From NCBI RefSeq assembly GCF_001654495.1, contig NZ_CP015849.1, positions 4,811,501 to 4,875,500 on the forward strand: a DNA stretch of 64,000 nt. The letters run 5' to 3'. The stretch comes from Streptomyces sp. SAT1 (GTDB lineage Bacteria; Actinomycetota; Actinomycetes; Streptomycetales; Streptomycetaceae). Below the pieces are notes generated by a model. That model did not search any database. It saw nothing but the letters and a program-made list of their open reading frames with translations, and was not told the origin of the DNA. Made by a program: the position numbers and the translations under genes. Below, in pieces: positions 43,373-51,194 of the stretch; positions within the stretch are counted from its first letter, which is position 1, and every line of letters begins with the position of its first letter.

Positions 43373-44218
43373 ATGTGCGGACGGTATGCAGCGAGCCGGG
43401 GGCCGGGGGATCTCGCCCAGATCTTCGGGATCGAGAACGTCGAGAACGCCGAGAACGTCGAGAAAGGGGACGAGCCCGAGGAGACCCTGGCGGCCGACTA
43501 CAACGTGGCCCCCACCAAGGAGGTCCCCGTCGTCCTCGACCGCCCTTTGAAGGACGCCGGGGACGGGCGTCCGGTTCGGCAGCTGCGCAAGCTGAGGTGG
43601 GGACTGGTGCCGTCCTGGGCGAAGAGCCCCGAGGGCGCCGCCCGGATGATCAACGCCCGCGCGGAGACCGTGCACGAGAAGCCGTCCTACCGCCGCGCCT
43701 TCGCCGCCCGGCGCTGCATCGTGCCCGCCGACGGCTACTACGAGTGGGTCACCGGCACCGAGGAGCGCGACCTGGAGGTCGAGGGCAGGCGCAAACGTCC
43801 GCGCAAGCAGCCGTACTTCGTCACCCCGGCGGACGGCTCGGTGTTCGCGATGGCGGGCCTGTACGAGTTCTGGCGGGACCGCACGCTGCCCGACGACCAC
43901 CCGCAGGCGTGGTGGGTGACCTGCTCGGTGATCACCACCGAGGCCGAGACGGCGCCGCTGGCGGTGGGCCCGGCCGAGGGGCCGCGGTCGCTGGCCGACA
44001 TCCATCCGCGGATGCCGCTGATGCTCACCCCGGACCGCTGGGACGCCTGGCTGGACCCGGCCCGCACGGACCCCGCCGGCCTGCGCGCGCTGCTGGCGCC
44101 GCCGCCCGAGGGCCTGATGCGCGCCTACCCGGTGTCCACCGCGGTGAGCAACGTCCGCAACAACGGGCCGGAACTGCTGAAGGAGCTGGAGGCCCCGGAG
44201 GAGGGCACCCTCTTCTGA
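43373..44218 (+). CDS. SRAP-domain abasic-site processing protein (YedK/HMCES family)
   Basis: The 281-residue protein begins MCGRYAAS, placing the catalytic Cys2 at the N-terminus after Met removal, and has WGLVPSWA, NARAETV, GYYEW and the HPRMP histidine. SRAP proteins form a protective thiazolidine crosslink to abasic sites in single-stranded DNA. The ATG at 43373 must be the start because Cys2 has to be N-terminal; the upstream GTG in frame is excluded. A 9-bp repeat after IFGI inserts ENVENAENVEKG, absent from typical members. Confidence 0.93.
   Translation: MCGRYAASRGPGDLAQIFGIENVENAENVEKGDEPEETLAADYNVAPTKEVPVVLDRPLKDAGDGRPVRQLRKLRWGLVPSWAKSPEGAARMINARAETVHEKPSYRRAFAARRCIVPADGYYEWVTGTEERDLEVEGRRKRPRKQPYFVTPADGSVFAMAGLYEFWRDRTLPDDHPQAWWVTCSVITTEAETAPLAVGPAEGPRSLADIHPRMPLMLTPDRWDAWLDPARTDPAGLRALLAPPPEGLMRAYPVSTAVSNVRNNGPELLKELEAPEEGTLF
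43433..43468 (+). repeat. 9-bp tandem repeat in the SRAP gene
   Basis: Four copies of a GAGAACGTC-like unit at 43433, 43442, 43451 and 43460, coding for ENV, ENA, ENV, EKG. Confidence 0.85.
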
Positions 44219-44280
44219 CCGTGCCGGGGGCGCGCGGGCGGGCCGTCTTCTGACCGTGCCGGGGATGCGCGGGCGGGCCG
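44211..44280 (+). repeat. Tandem 35-bp duplication spanning the SRAP stop codon
   Basis: Two adjacent 35-bp copies (44211-44245 and 44246-44280) differ at only two positions. The first contains the last codons and TGA stop of the SRAP gene, so the second carries a duplicate stop. A fragment of a third copy (CTTCTGAC) lies at about 44291. Confidence 0.92.
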
Positions 44281-44310
44281 CCGGGCCGCCCTTCTGACAT
44301 CCTCTCCGGG

Positions 44311-44949
44311 GTGAGCCCTGACACCTCCGAGACCGTCGAGACGGACGCGGGCACCGCCCGCGTCACCTGGCACCGGGCCGCACGGCCGCGTCTCGTCCTC
44401 GCCGTGAGCCACGGCGCGGGCGGCGGCATCGAGGCCCGCGACCTGAAGGCCCTGGCCGCCGCGCTCCCCGGGCACGGGGTGAGCGTGGCGCTGGTGGAGC
44501 AGCCCTGGCGGGTGGCGGGCAAGAAGGTGGCGCCCGCGCCGAAGACCCTGGACACCGGCTGGCGCGGCGTCTGGCCCGCGCTCACCGCCCCGGGCCTGCC
44601 CGTCGTCGCGGGCGGGCGCAGCGCGGGCGCGCGCGTGGCCTGCCGTACGGCGGCCCCGCTGGGCGCGCACGCGGTCCTCGCCCTCAGCTTCCCGCTGCAC
44701 CCGCCGGGCCGCCCGGAGAAGTCCCGGGCCGGTGAACTGCTCGGCGCCGGGGTCCCCACCCTCGTCGTCCAGGGCGGCAACGACCCCTTCGGGAAGCCCG
44801 GGGAGTTCCCCGAGGGCCCTTACGAGCTGATCACCGTCCCGTACGGCGACCACGGCTTCGCGGTGCCGAAACGGTCGGGCACCACCGAGGAGCAGGCGCT
44901 GGCCGTCCTCACCGAGGGTGTCGTGCGGTGGTGCGGCTCACTCGGGTGA
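44311..44949 (+). CDS. Alpha/beta-hydrolase family protein (KANL3/Tex30-like)
   Basis: The 212-residue protein has an SHGAGGG oxyanion-type turn, a GGRSAGARVA nucleophile elbow with Ser, and a late GDHGF with the probable catalytic His, matching the KANL3/Tex30 branch of alpha/beta hydrolases. It has no signal peptide; substrate unknown. The start is GTG 44311, 7 nt after CATCCT, a weak leaderless -10 candidate. The sigR promoter begins 8 nt after its stop codon. Confidence 0.83.
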   Translation: MSPDTSETVETDAGTARVTWHRAARPRLVLAVSHGAGGGIEARDLKALAAALPGHGVSVALVEQPWRVAGKKVAPAPKTLDTGWRGVWPALTAPGLPVVAGGRSAGARVACRTAAPLGAHAVLALSFPLHPPGRPEKSRAGELLGAGVPTLVVQGGNDPFGKPGEFPEGPYELITVPYGDHGFAVPKRSGTTEEQALAVLTEGVVRWCGSLG

Positions 44950-44956
44950 CGGCCCG

Positions 44957-44982
44957 GGAATGCGGGCCCGGTGCGCACTGTT
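44957..44982 (+). promoter_or_regulatory. Autoregulatory sigma-R promoter (sigRp2-type)
   Basis: GGAAT (44957-44961), exactly 18 nt, GTT (44980-44982). It matches the known sigma-R consensus and lies before the N-terminally extended sigR frame. Transcription would start near 44990. Confidence 0.88.
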
Positions 44983-45216
44983 GAGGCGGACAGAAGTGCT
45001 GATGTCCCGGCGCCGCCGCCACACGAGAGGAAGTCCGCCGCATGGGTTCCACCATCTGCCCGGCCGTCACCCGCCGCGACCTTGCGGACGGGCTGCGACC
45101 GGCGGTGTCCGACACCGGACGCGCAGGCCGCACCGGCCGAGCCGACCTCGACTGGTCGGTGCTGCACGCGGCCAGGACCGCCCCTATTCGGGCGGCGGGC
45201 GGACCGGATCGTCGTC

Positions 45217-45222
45217 TATCCT
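45217..45222 (+). promoter_or_regulatory. Candidate -10 of the constitutive sigR promoter (p1-type)
   Basis: TATCCT lies 48 nt before GTG 45270; no clear -35. Its position fits the housekeeping promoter that gives the short, stable SigR. Confidence 0.35.
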
Positions 45223-45269
45223 CCGAAACGAGCGGGGCCGCCTTCGGTCTCGCGACGTCGCTTGAGGAG

Positions 45270-45965
45270 GTGGGTCCGGTTCCCGGTACCGACGCAGGGA
45301 CCGACAACGGCCAGGCGGAGCTGCCCGAGGGCCGGGGCGCGCGTGCGGACGCGGCCGCGGAGTCGACCGCCCAGCGCAGCGCGCGCTTCGAGCGGGACGC
45401 CCTGGAGTTCCTGGACCAGATGTACTCGGCGGCGCTGCGCATGACGCGCAACCCGGCCGACGCCGAGGACCTGGTGCAGGAGACCTACGCCAAGGCGTAC
45501 GCGTCCTTCCACCAGTTCCGCGAGGGCACCAACCTCAAGGCGTGGCTGTACCGGATTCTGACCAACACCTTCATCAACTCCTACCGCAAGAAGCAGCGCG
45601 AGCCCCAGCGCAGCGCCGCGGAGGAGATCGAGGACTGGCAGCTCGCCCGCGCCGAGTCGCACATGTCGACGGGTCTGCGCTCCGCGGAGTCGCAGGCGCT
45701 CGACCACCTGCCCGACTCGGACGTGAAGGAAGCGCTCCAGGCGATCCCCGAGGAATTCCGCATCGCCGTCTATCTCGCGGATGTCGAGGGCTTTGCGTAC
45801 AAGGAGATCGCGGACATCATGGGGACACCCATCGGTACGGTGATGTCCCGGCTGCACCGGGGCCGTCGTCAACTGCGCGGCATGCTCGAGGACTACGCCC
45901 GAGAGCGCGGACTGGTCCCGGCCGGCGCCGGAGAGTCGAACGAAGCGAAAGGCTCGGGCTCATGA
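45270..45965 (+). CDS. sigR: ECF sigma factor SigR (thiol-oxidative stress)
   Basis: From GTG 45270 the protein has 231 residues. Region 2 is ARFERDALEFLDQMYSAALR with DAEDLVQETYAKAY; region 4 is LQAIPEEFRIAVYLADVEG, followed by YKEIADIMGTPIGTVMSRLH. It directs RNA polymerase to thiol-homeostasis genes when disulphide stress releases it from RsrA. The short-form start has AGGAGG overlapping or touching the GTG, a suboptimal spacing. The rsrA start overlaps its stop (ATGA). Sigma-R-type promoters lie upstream of this gene and of the mycoredoxin at 12.4 kb. Confidence 0.96.
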   Translation: MGPVPGTDAGTDNGQAELPEGRGARADAAAESTAQRSARFERDALEFLDQMYSAALRMTRNPADAEDLVQETYAKAYASFHQFREGTNLKAWLYRILTNTFINSYRKKQREPQRSAAEEIEDWQLARAESHMSTGLRSAESQALDHLPDSDVKEALQAIPEEFRIAVYLADVEGFAYKEIADIMGTPIGTVMSRLHRGRRQLRGMLEDYARERGLVPAGAGESNEAKGSGS

Positions 45966-46291
45966 GCTGCGGAGAGCCGCACGAAACGGACTGCAGTGAG
46001 GTACTCGACCACCTGTACGAGTTCCTCGACAGCGAGATGCCGGACGTCGACCGCGACAAGTTCCGGCAGCACTTCGACGAGTGCTCACCGTGCCTGGAGA
46101 AGTACGGCCTGGAGCAGGCCGTGAAGAAGCTGGTCAAGCGGTGCTGCGGCCATGACGACGTGCCCGCGGACCTGCGCGCCAAGGTCATGGGCCGGCTCGA
46201 CCTGATCCGCTCGGGGCAGCCCGTCTCCGACCGTCCCGTCGTCGCCGACCGCGATGTGGCCACGGCACCGGTGACCCCCCGGGAGTCCTGA
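45962..46291 (+). CDS. rsrA: Zinc-binding anti-sigma factor RsrA
   Basis: The 109-residue protein is a ZAS-type anti-sigma factor. It has Cys3, Cys11, His37, Cys41, Cys44 and Cys61/Cys62, which match the cysteine/histidine positions I recall for S. coelicolor RsrA. His37 with Cys11, Cys41 and Cys44 coordinates zinc; oxidation ejects the zinc and frees SigR. The ATG overlaps the sigR stop, ensuring coupled synthesis. The C-terminal ~25 residues are Val/Pro/Asp-rich and probably flexible. Confidence 0.96.
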   Translation: MSCGEPHETDCSEVLDHLYEFLDSEMPDVDRDKFRQHFDECSPCLEKYGLEQAVKKLVKRCCGHDDVPADLRAKVMGRLDLIRSGQPVSDRPVVADRDVATAPVTPRES

Positions 46292-46336
46292 ACCCCGGCG
46301 CTCCCTCCGGCCCCGGCTTCACCCGTACGTGCTAAT

Positions 46337-46357
46337 CCGCGGGTTATCGGCCCGCGG
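46337..46357 (+). terminator. Hairpin after rsrA
   Basis: CCGCGGG and CCCGCGG pair around TTATCGG, 46 nt after the rsrA stop. A TAGGCT hexamer near 46376 may be the -10 of the following HD-GYP gene. Confidence 0.6.
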
Positions 46358-46423
46358 ACCCCCCTCCCGCCGCCCTAGGCTCGGCCCACTGGCCGGGGAC
46401 AGGCACGACCGGGGAGGGGCGTC

Positions 46424-47863
46424 ATGGAGGCGGTTCCGCCGCTGGCCCGCGCGTACGCCACCTGTTTCGCCCTCGCCGCCCTGTCCTGTCTGCTGCCGCT
46501 GCCGGGCATGCCCGTGCCCTGGCGGGCCGTCCTGGCGCTCGCCGCGGTCGCGGCGGCCTGCGACGGGCTCGTGCGGCGGCGCTCCGCCGGGCCGTTCTAC
46601 CCCGTCCTGCTGGCCGCGGCCTTCCTGCTGCCGCCGCCCGCCGCCGCGCTCGTCCCGCTGCCCGGCGCCCTGCTCACCCGGGCCGGACAGCGCCCCGAGG
46701 CGCTGCGCCGGATCTGGCGGGCCGCCCAGCTCGCCCTCGCCGGATGGGCCGCCGCCCGCGTGCACTGGGACCTGGGCGGCCGGGACGCCGTCGTCGGCCG
46801 CGACTTCCCCTACGCCCTGCTGCCCGCCGCCGCGGCCGTGACGGCGTTCTGCCTGGTGCTGACCGTGCTCGACGGCGGGATCCGGCGGCTCGCGGCCGGC
46901 GCCCCGCCCGGCGGACGCCCGCGCGGCCCGCGCGGCGCCGCGGCCCGGCACGCCCGGTGCGGCCGGTTCGCCCGCTCGCTCGCGCCGATCGCCGTGCACG
47001 GGCTCGGCGGACTGATGATGGCCGTCCTGTGGCGCAGCCGGTACGGGCCGGTGGCCGCCCTCCTCGTGCTGCTGCCCATGTGCGTCTCCTGGTGGGTCTA
47101 CGCCCAGTACCACCGCGAGCGCGCCGCGCACCGGGCGACCGTCAGGGCCCTGGTGCAGGCCGTCGACCTCAAGGACGGGTACACGCGCGGCCACAGCGAG
47201 CGGGTCGGCCGCGCCTCCGTGCTGATCGCCCGGGAACTGGGCCTGGACGACGAACGCGTCGAGACGCTGCGCTTCGCCGGGATCCTGCACGACGTCGGCA
47301 AGCTCGGCGTCCCCACCCGGCTGCTGCGCAAGGACGGCCCGCTCACCCCCGAGGAGCGCCGCGTCATCGAACTGCACCCCGAGTACGGCCACGAGATGGT
47401 GCGCGGCATCTCCTTCCTCGGCGAGGCCAGGTCCGCGATCCTGCACCACCACGAACGCCTCGACGGCAGCGGCTACCCCTACGGCCTGTGCGGCGCCCAG
47501 ATCCCCGAGTGCGCCCGGGTGGTCGCCGTCGCCGACGCCTTCGACGCGATGACGTCCACCCGCTCCTACCGGCGGGCCCGGCCGGTAGGCGCCGCCCTGG
47601 GCGAGCTGGAGCGCTGCGCCGGGACCCAGTTCGACCCGCGGATGGTCGCCGCCCTGGTGCGGGCCCTGGACCGGCACGGCTGGCACCCGGCGGTCACCGC
47701 CGACGAGAACACCCCGAACACCCCGGACACCCCGAAGACCCCGAACACCCCGGCCCCCGTGCCTGAGCCCCCCGCCCCTCCCGGGGCCCCACCGGAGCGG
47801 ACCGTGCCGGGCCCGCCCGGCGACGCCGCCGCGCGGGCCCGGCACGGCGGCCCGCCCCGATGA
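46424..47863 (+). CDS. Membrane-anchored HD-GYP domain protein
   Basis: The 479-residue protein has about six hydrophobic segments in the first 230 residues, then a complete HD-GYP domain: GHSERVGRASVLIA, GILHDVGKLGVP, HPEYGHEMV and HHHERLDGSGYP. HD-GYP proteins hydrolyse cyclic di-GMP or related dinucleotides with a metal centre; all key residues are present, so activity is plausible. The C-terminus has a Pro/Thr/Asn repeat (NTPNTPDTPKTPNTP) and a Pro-rich tail. Its stop overlaps the next gene start by ATGA, coupling it to a degenerate HD partner. Confidence 0.9.
   Translation: MEAVPPLARAYATCFALAALSCLLPLPGMPVPWRAVLALAAVAAACDGLVRRRSAGPFYPVLLAAAFLLPPPAAALVPLPGALLTRAGQRPEALRRIWRAAQLALAGWAAARVHWDLGGRDAVVGRDFPYALLPAAAAVTAFCLVLTVLDGGIRRLAAGAPPGGRPRGPRGAAARHARCGRFARSLAPIAVHGLGGLMMAVLWRSRYGPVAALLVLLPMCVSWWVYAQYHRERAAHRATVRALVQAVDLKDGYTRGHSERVGRASVLIARELGLDDERVETLRFAGILHDVGKLGVPTRLLRKDGPLTPEERRVIELHPEYGHEMVRGISFLGEARSAILHHHERLDGSGYPYGLCGAQIPECARVVAVADAFDAMTSTRSYRRARPVGAALGELERCAGTQFDPRMVAALVRALDRHGWHPAVTADENTPNTPDTPKTPNTPAPVPEPPAPPGAPPERTVPGPPGDAAARARHGGPPR
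47707..47751 (+). repeat. 9-bp tandem repeat in the HD-GYP gene tail
   Basis: Five copies of a GAACACCCC-type unit (47707, 47716, 47725, 47734, 47743), in frame, coding for NTP, NTP, DTP, KTP, NTP. Confidence 0.9.
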
Positions 47864-49080
47864 GCCCGCTGCGCGCCGCCGCCCTCCTCGTGGCCGCGCT
47901 CTGCCTGGCGGTCACCCTGTGGACCGGTCTGGAGGAGCGCGGCGCCGCCCTCGCCTTCGGGGTGCTGATCCTGGCCGGGGAACTCACCCGCCGGCCCGGG
48001 AGCGAACTGCGCGAGGCCGCGCCCCTCGGGGCCGCCGGTGCGCTGGCGTACGCGCTGCTGGGCGAGGTCGCCGGGCACCACAGCGGGCACGGCACCTGCC
48101 AGGTCGTGGCCGTGGTGCTGGCCGCCGCCCTGCTCGGCGGCGTCCCGCACATCGCCCGCGGCCGGGGCGGCACCCTCGACCACCTCACCCGCCGTGTCCT
48201 GACCGTCGCCTTCGCCGCCGTCTGCTTCCAACCCCTGTACAACGAGGGCGCCTTCCGGTCGCTGAGCGGCCCCGCGTACGCGCTGCTGCTGGTCGCCCTG
48301 CTGGTGCTCACCTCGCTGTGCGGCGCGGTGCTCGCCGCGGCGTCCGCGCACCGCCGCACCCGGTGGCCGTTCGGCCCGCTGCTGCGCGAGGAGCTGCGCG
48401 GTCTGCTCGGGATCGGCTCGGCGGTGTGCGCCACGGGCGCGGTGATGGCCCTGGGGGTGGCGGTGGCCGGGCTGTGGGCGCTGCCCGTCTTCTGTGTGCC
48501 GCTGCTGCTCACCCAGCTGTCCCTGCGCCGGTACGCGGCCGTGCGCGCCGTCTACCGGCAGACCATCGCCTCGCTGGCCCGCGCCACCGAGGTCGCCGGG
48601 TACACCCCGCACGGACATGCCCGGCGGGTGGCCGCGCTGTGCCGGGCCGTGGGCCGGGACCTGGGCCTGACGGAGCCCGAGCTGACCGTGCTGGAGCACG
48701 CCGCGCTCATGCACGACATCGGCCAGCTCAGCCTGGTCGACCCGGTGCCCGCGGGCGCCACGGCGGACCTGCCCGCCGAACGGCGGCGGCGGATCGCGCT
48801 GCTCGGCGGTGCCGTGGTCCGGCAGGCCGGGGTGGACCGGGAGGTCGCGGTGGTCGTGGAGCGGCAGGCCGACCCGTGCGCCGAGCAGCCGCGGGCCGCG
48901 CGGATCGTGCGGGCCGTCAACGCCTACGACGAGAAGGCGCGGGCAGGCGGACCCCACGGCCCGCTGCGGGCGCTGGAGGAACTGCGGCTGGCCACCGCGG
49001 ACGCCTACGCGGCCGAGGTGGTGGAATCCCTGGCCCGTGTGCTGGCCCGGGACGGTCTGACTCCTCCCGCAGCGGGGTAA
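47860..49080 (+). CDS. Membrane protein with degenerate HD domain
   Basis: The 406-residue protein has several membrane helices (to about residue 235) and an HD-like C-terminal domain: HGHARRVAALCRAVGRDLG and ALMHDIGQLSLV. The lysine of HDxGK is Gln, the later HHHE histidines are replaced (VVVERQ) and the GYP motif is absent. It is therefore probably a non-catalytic partner or sensor rather than a phosphodiesterase. It overlaps the HD-GYP gene by four bases and shares its membrane-plus-HD layout, suggesting duplication and decay of one active site. Confidence 0.85.
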   Translation: MSPLRAAALLVAALCLAVTLWTGLEERGAALAFGVLILAGELTRRPGSELREAAPLGAAGALAYALLGEVAGHHSGHGTCQVVAVVLAAALLGGVPHIARGRGGTLDHLTRRVLTVAFAAVCFQPLYNEGAFRSLSGPAYALLLVALLVLTSLCGAVLAAASAHRRTRWPFGPLLREELRGLLGIGSAVCATGAVMALGVAVAGLWALPVFCVPLLLTQLSLRRYAAVRAVYRQTIASLARATEVAGYTPHGHARRVAALCRAVGRDLGLTEPELTVLEHAALMHDIGQLSLVDPVPAGATADLPAERRRRIALLGGAVVRQAGVDREVAVVVERQADPCAEQPRAARIVRAVNAYDEKARAGGPHGPLRALEELRLATADAYAAEVVESLARVLARDGLTPPAAG

Positions 49081-49184
49081 CCCATGGGTAATGAGCGCCC
49101 CTCAAGCCGTACGTGGTTGGATGCGAAGGAAAGGGTGTCCGGGGGCAGAGCCAGCCCATACGACGGAACTGGCAGGCGGGAATC

Positions 49185-50165
49185 GTGAGGATCTTCGGCA
49201 AGGGACGGCACCGGCCCTCCGCCTCCTGGCGGCAGGCCACCGACCGCGCGTTCACCCTGATCGGCGACGGCCGGTACGAGGACGCGGGCGCGCTGCTGAC
49301 GCGCGCCGCCGATCTGGAGCCCTGGCTGTCGGAGTCCTGGTTCAACCTCGCCCTGCTGCACAAGTTCCGGCACGACTGGGAGCAGGCGCGGGCCGCGGGC
49401 CTGCGGGCGGTGGCCCTGCTGGAGCGGGAGAGCGGGGCGCCCGACTGGTGGAACGTGGGGATCGCCGCCACCGCGCTCCAGGACTGGCCGCTGGCCCGGC
49501 GCTCCTGGCAGGCGTACGGCCTGAAGGTGCCCGGCGGCGCGACCGCCGCGGGCGAGCCGGTCGGCATGGAGCTGGGCAGCGCCGCGGTGCGGCTGTCGCC
49601 GGAGGGCGAGGCCGAGGTGGTCTGGGGGCGCCGGCTCGACCCGGCCCGGATCGAGGTGCTGTCCATCCCGCTGCCCTCCTCCGGGCGGCGCTGGGGCGAG
49701 GTCGTGCTGCACGACGGGGTGCCGCACGGCGAGCGGACCACCGCGGCCGGGCACAGCTTCCCCGTCTTCGACGAGATCGAGCTGTGGGCGCCCTCGCCGG
49801 TGCCCACCTGGGTGGTCCTGCTGGAGGCCGCCACCGAGGCCGACCGGGACGCCCTGGAGCAGCTCGCCGCCGACGCGGGCTTCGCCGCCGAGGACTGGTC
49901 CTCCTCGGTACGGCTGCTCTGCCGCACCTGCTCGGAGTCGCGGATGCCCTCCGACGAGGGCGACGGCGAGCACCTGGACCCGCACGACCACAGCGAGCCG
50001 GGGCACCCGGGACCGCTGGGCCACCGCACCGACGGGCAGCTGTGGGTGCCGGAGCGGGAGTGCGGGGTGGCGGCCCCGGCCTCGCTGGTGCGGGGGCTGC
50101 TGGACGGCTGGGTCGCGGACAGCCCCGACTCCCGTGACTGGCGCGATCTCGAAGAGGTCTGCTGA
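49185..50165 (+). CDS. TPR-repeat protein, unknown function
   Basis: The 326-residue protein begins VRIFGKGRHRPSASWRQATDRAFTLIGDGRY. It contains two or three tetratricopeptide-like repeats (residues about 15-100), then a beta-rich domain with EIELWAPSPVPTWVVLLEAA and a CRTCSES cysteine pair. I do not recognise the second domain; similar proteins are conserved next to peptide deformylase in Streptomyces. GTG 49185 is preferred over upstream starts because the conserved sequence begins there. It precedes def by 75 bases. Confidence 0.8.
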   Translation: MRIFGKGRHRPSASWRQATDRAFTLIGDGRYEDAGALLTRAADLEPWLSESWFNLALLHKFRHDWEQARAAGLRAVALLERESGAPDWWNVGIAATALQDWPLARRSWQAYGLKVPGGATAAGEPVGMELGSAAVRLSPEGEAEVVWGRRLDPARIEVLSIPLPSSGRRWGEVVLHDGVPHGERTTAAGHSFPVFDEIELWAPSPVPTWVVLLEAATEADRDALEQLAADAGFAAEDWSSSVRLLCRTCSESRMPSDEGDGEHLDPHDHSEPGHPGPLGHRTDGQLWVPERECGVAAPASLVRGLLDGWVADSPDSRDWRDLEEVC

Positions 50166-50240
50166 ACCACGGGCGCGCCCCGGTCCCCGTAGGCTGTACG
50201 GGCAGAACTTCTCAGGCTTGCAGGAAGGCGTACGTCGGTC

Positions 50241-50891
50241 ATGGCGCAGCAGGACACCGATCAGCAGCACGCGGGCGTGCTCCCCGTCGACGACGAGGGC
50301 TATGTCGTGGACACGGAGGACTGCGAGGCGCGCGAGGCGGCCTGGCGTGAGCGGGGCACCTCGCGGCCGATCACGGTCGTCGGCAACCCGGTGCTGCACA
50401 AGGAGTGTGCGGACGTCACCGACTTCGGCGACGAGCTCCAGCAACTGGTCGCGGACATGTTCGCCAGCCAGCGCACCGCCGAGGGAGTGGGCCTGGCCGC
50501 CAACCAGATCGGTGTCGGCAGGAAGGTCTTCGTCTACGACTGCCCGGACGACGAGGGGGTCCGGCACGTCGGCGTCCTGTGCAACCCGAAGCTCGTCGAG
50601 CTGCCCGCGGACCGGCGCCGGCTGGACGACAGCAACGAGGGCTGCCTGTCCGTGCCGACCGCCTACGCGCCGCTGGCCCGCCCCGACTACGCCGAGGTGA
50701 CCGGCCAGGACGAGCGGGGCAACCAGGTCAAGGTGCGCGGCACCGGCTACTTCGCACGCTGTTTGCAGCACGAGACCGACCACCTCTACGGCTACCTCTA
50801 CATCGACCGGCTCTCCAAGCGGGAGCGCAAGGACGCGCTGCGGCAGATGGCCGAGAACGAGCCGCGCTACCCCGTGGTCGTCAACGACTGA
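50241..50891 (+). CDS. def: Peptide deformylase
   Basis: The 216-residue enzyme has the three deformylase motifs GVGLAANQIGV, EGCLSV and HETDH (metal ligands Cys and two His). It removes the N-formyl group from nascent proteins. An N-terminal extension of about 40 residues (QQHAGVLPVDDEGYVVDTE) precedes the catalytic domain, as in other Streptomyces forms. A terminator at 50934-50967 follows. Confidence 0.96.
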   Translation: MAQQDTDQQHAGVLPVDDEGYVVDTEDCEAREAAWRERGTSRPITVVGNPVLHKECADVTDFGDELQQLVADMFASQRTAEGVGLAANQIGVGRKVFVYDCPDDEGVRHVGVLCNPKLVELPADRRRLDDSNEGCLSVPTAYAPLARPDYAEVTGQDERGNQVKVRGTGYFARCLQHETDHLYGYLYIDRLSKRERKDALRQMAENEPRYPVVVND

Positions 50892-50933
50892 CCGCACTCC
50901 CGGCACCCGGGGCCCGAGCGCCCCGTACGGCAC

Positions 50934-50967
50934 ACGGCGCCCGACCGTCCTACCGGTCGGGCGCCGT
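50934..50967 (+). terminator. Terminator after def
   Basis: ACGGCGCCCGACCG and CGGTCGGGCGCCGT form a perfect 14-bp stem around TCCTAC. Confidence 0.88.
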
Positions 50968-51194
50968 CCCTGTGTCCGCACCCGGCCCCTCGCGCATTCG
51001 ATCCTTTGTGCGCATCTGTTGAATCAGAATCAGTCACACAAGGGGATATTCGCGGCATCCCAGATGGCGAGTGAAGCAAATCCGTTCCCAGAACGGTCAG
51101 TTGTGGTGCTGAATGGGAGAGCGGGGATGCGCGACGGCGTGCGCCGGGCACAGCGGAAGGGGCGGACGCCACCGGCGGCTGAGAGGGGTTGTTC
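50968..51194 (+). promoter_or_regulatory. Upstream region of the albaflavenone operon
   Basis: About 230 bases, noticeably more AT-rich than the surroundings (GTTGAATCAGAATCAG, GGGGATATTCG). A perfect dyad CCGTTC-CCA-GAACGG lies at 51082-51096, about 100 bp before the start, and is a candidate operator. No clear -35/-10 pair could be assigned. Confidence 0.45.

Larger units (their letters stand above)
45042..45965 (+). other. Extended sigR frame (possible SigR' isoform)
   Basis: The sigR frame is open for 76 codons upstream of the canonical start, to an ATG at 45042 that has GAGAGGAAG 8 nt upstream and would be translated from the sigma-R-dependent mRNA. S. coelicolor makes an unstable longer isoform with, as I recall, a 55-residue extension; that length would correspond to a GTG at 45105 here, which lacks a good ribosome site. 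Either start could produce the longer form. Confidence 0.55.

Noticed and set aside
49080..49089. ACCCATGGGT palindrome before the TPR gene
   Set aside because: Ten bases with no spacer or flanking symmetry. It could arise by chance and is not placed convincingly relative to a promoter.
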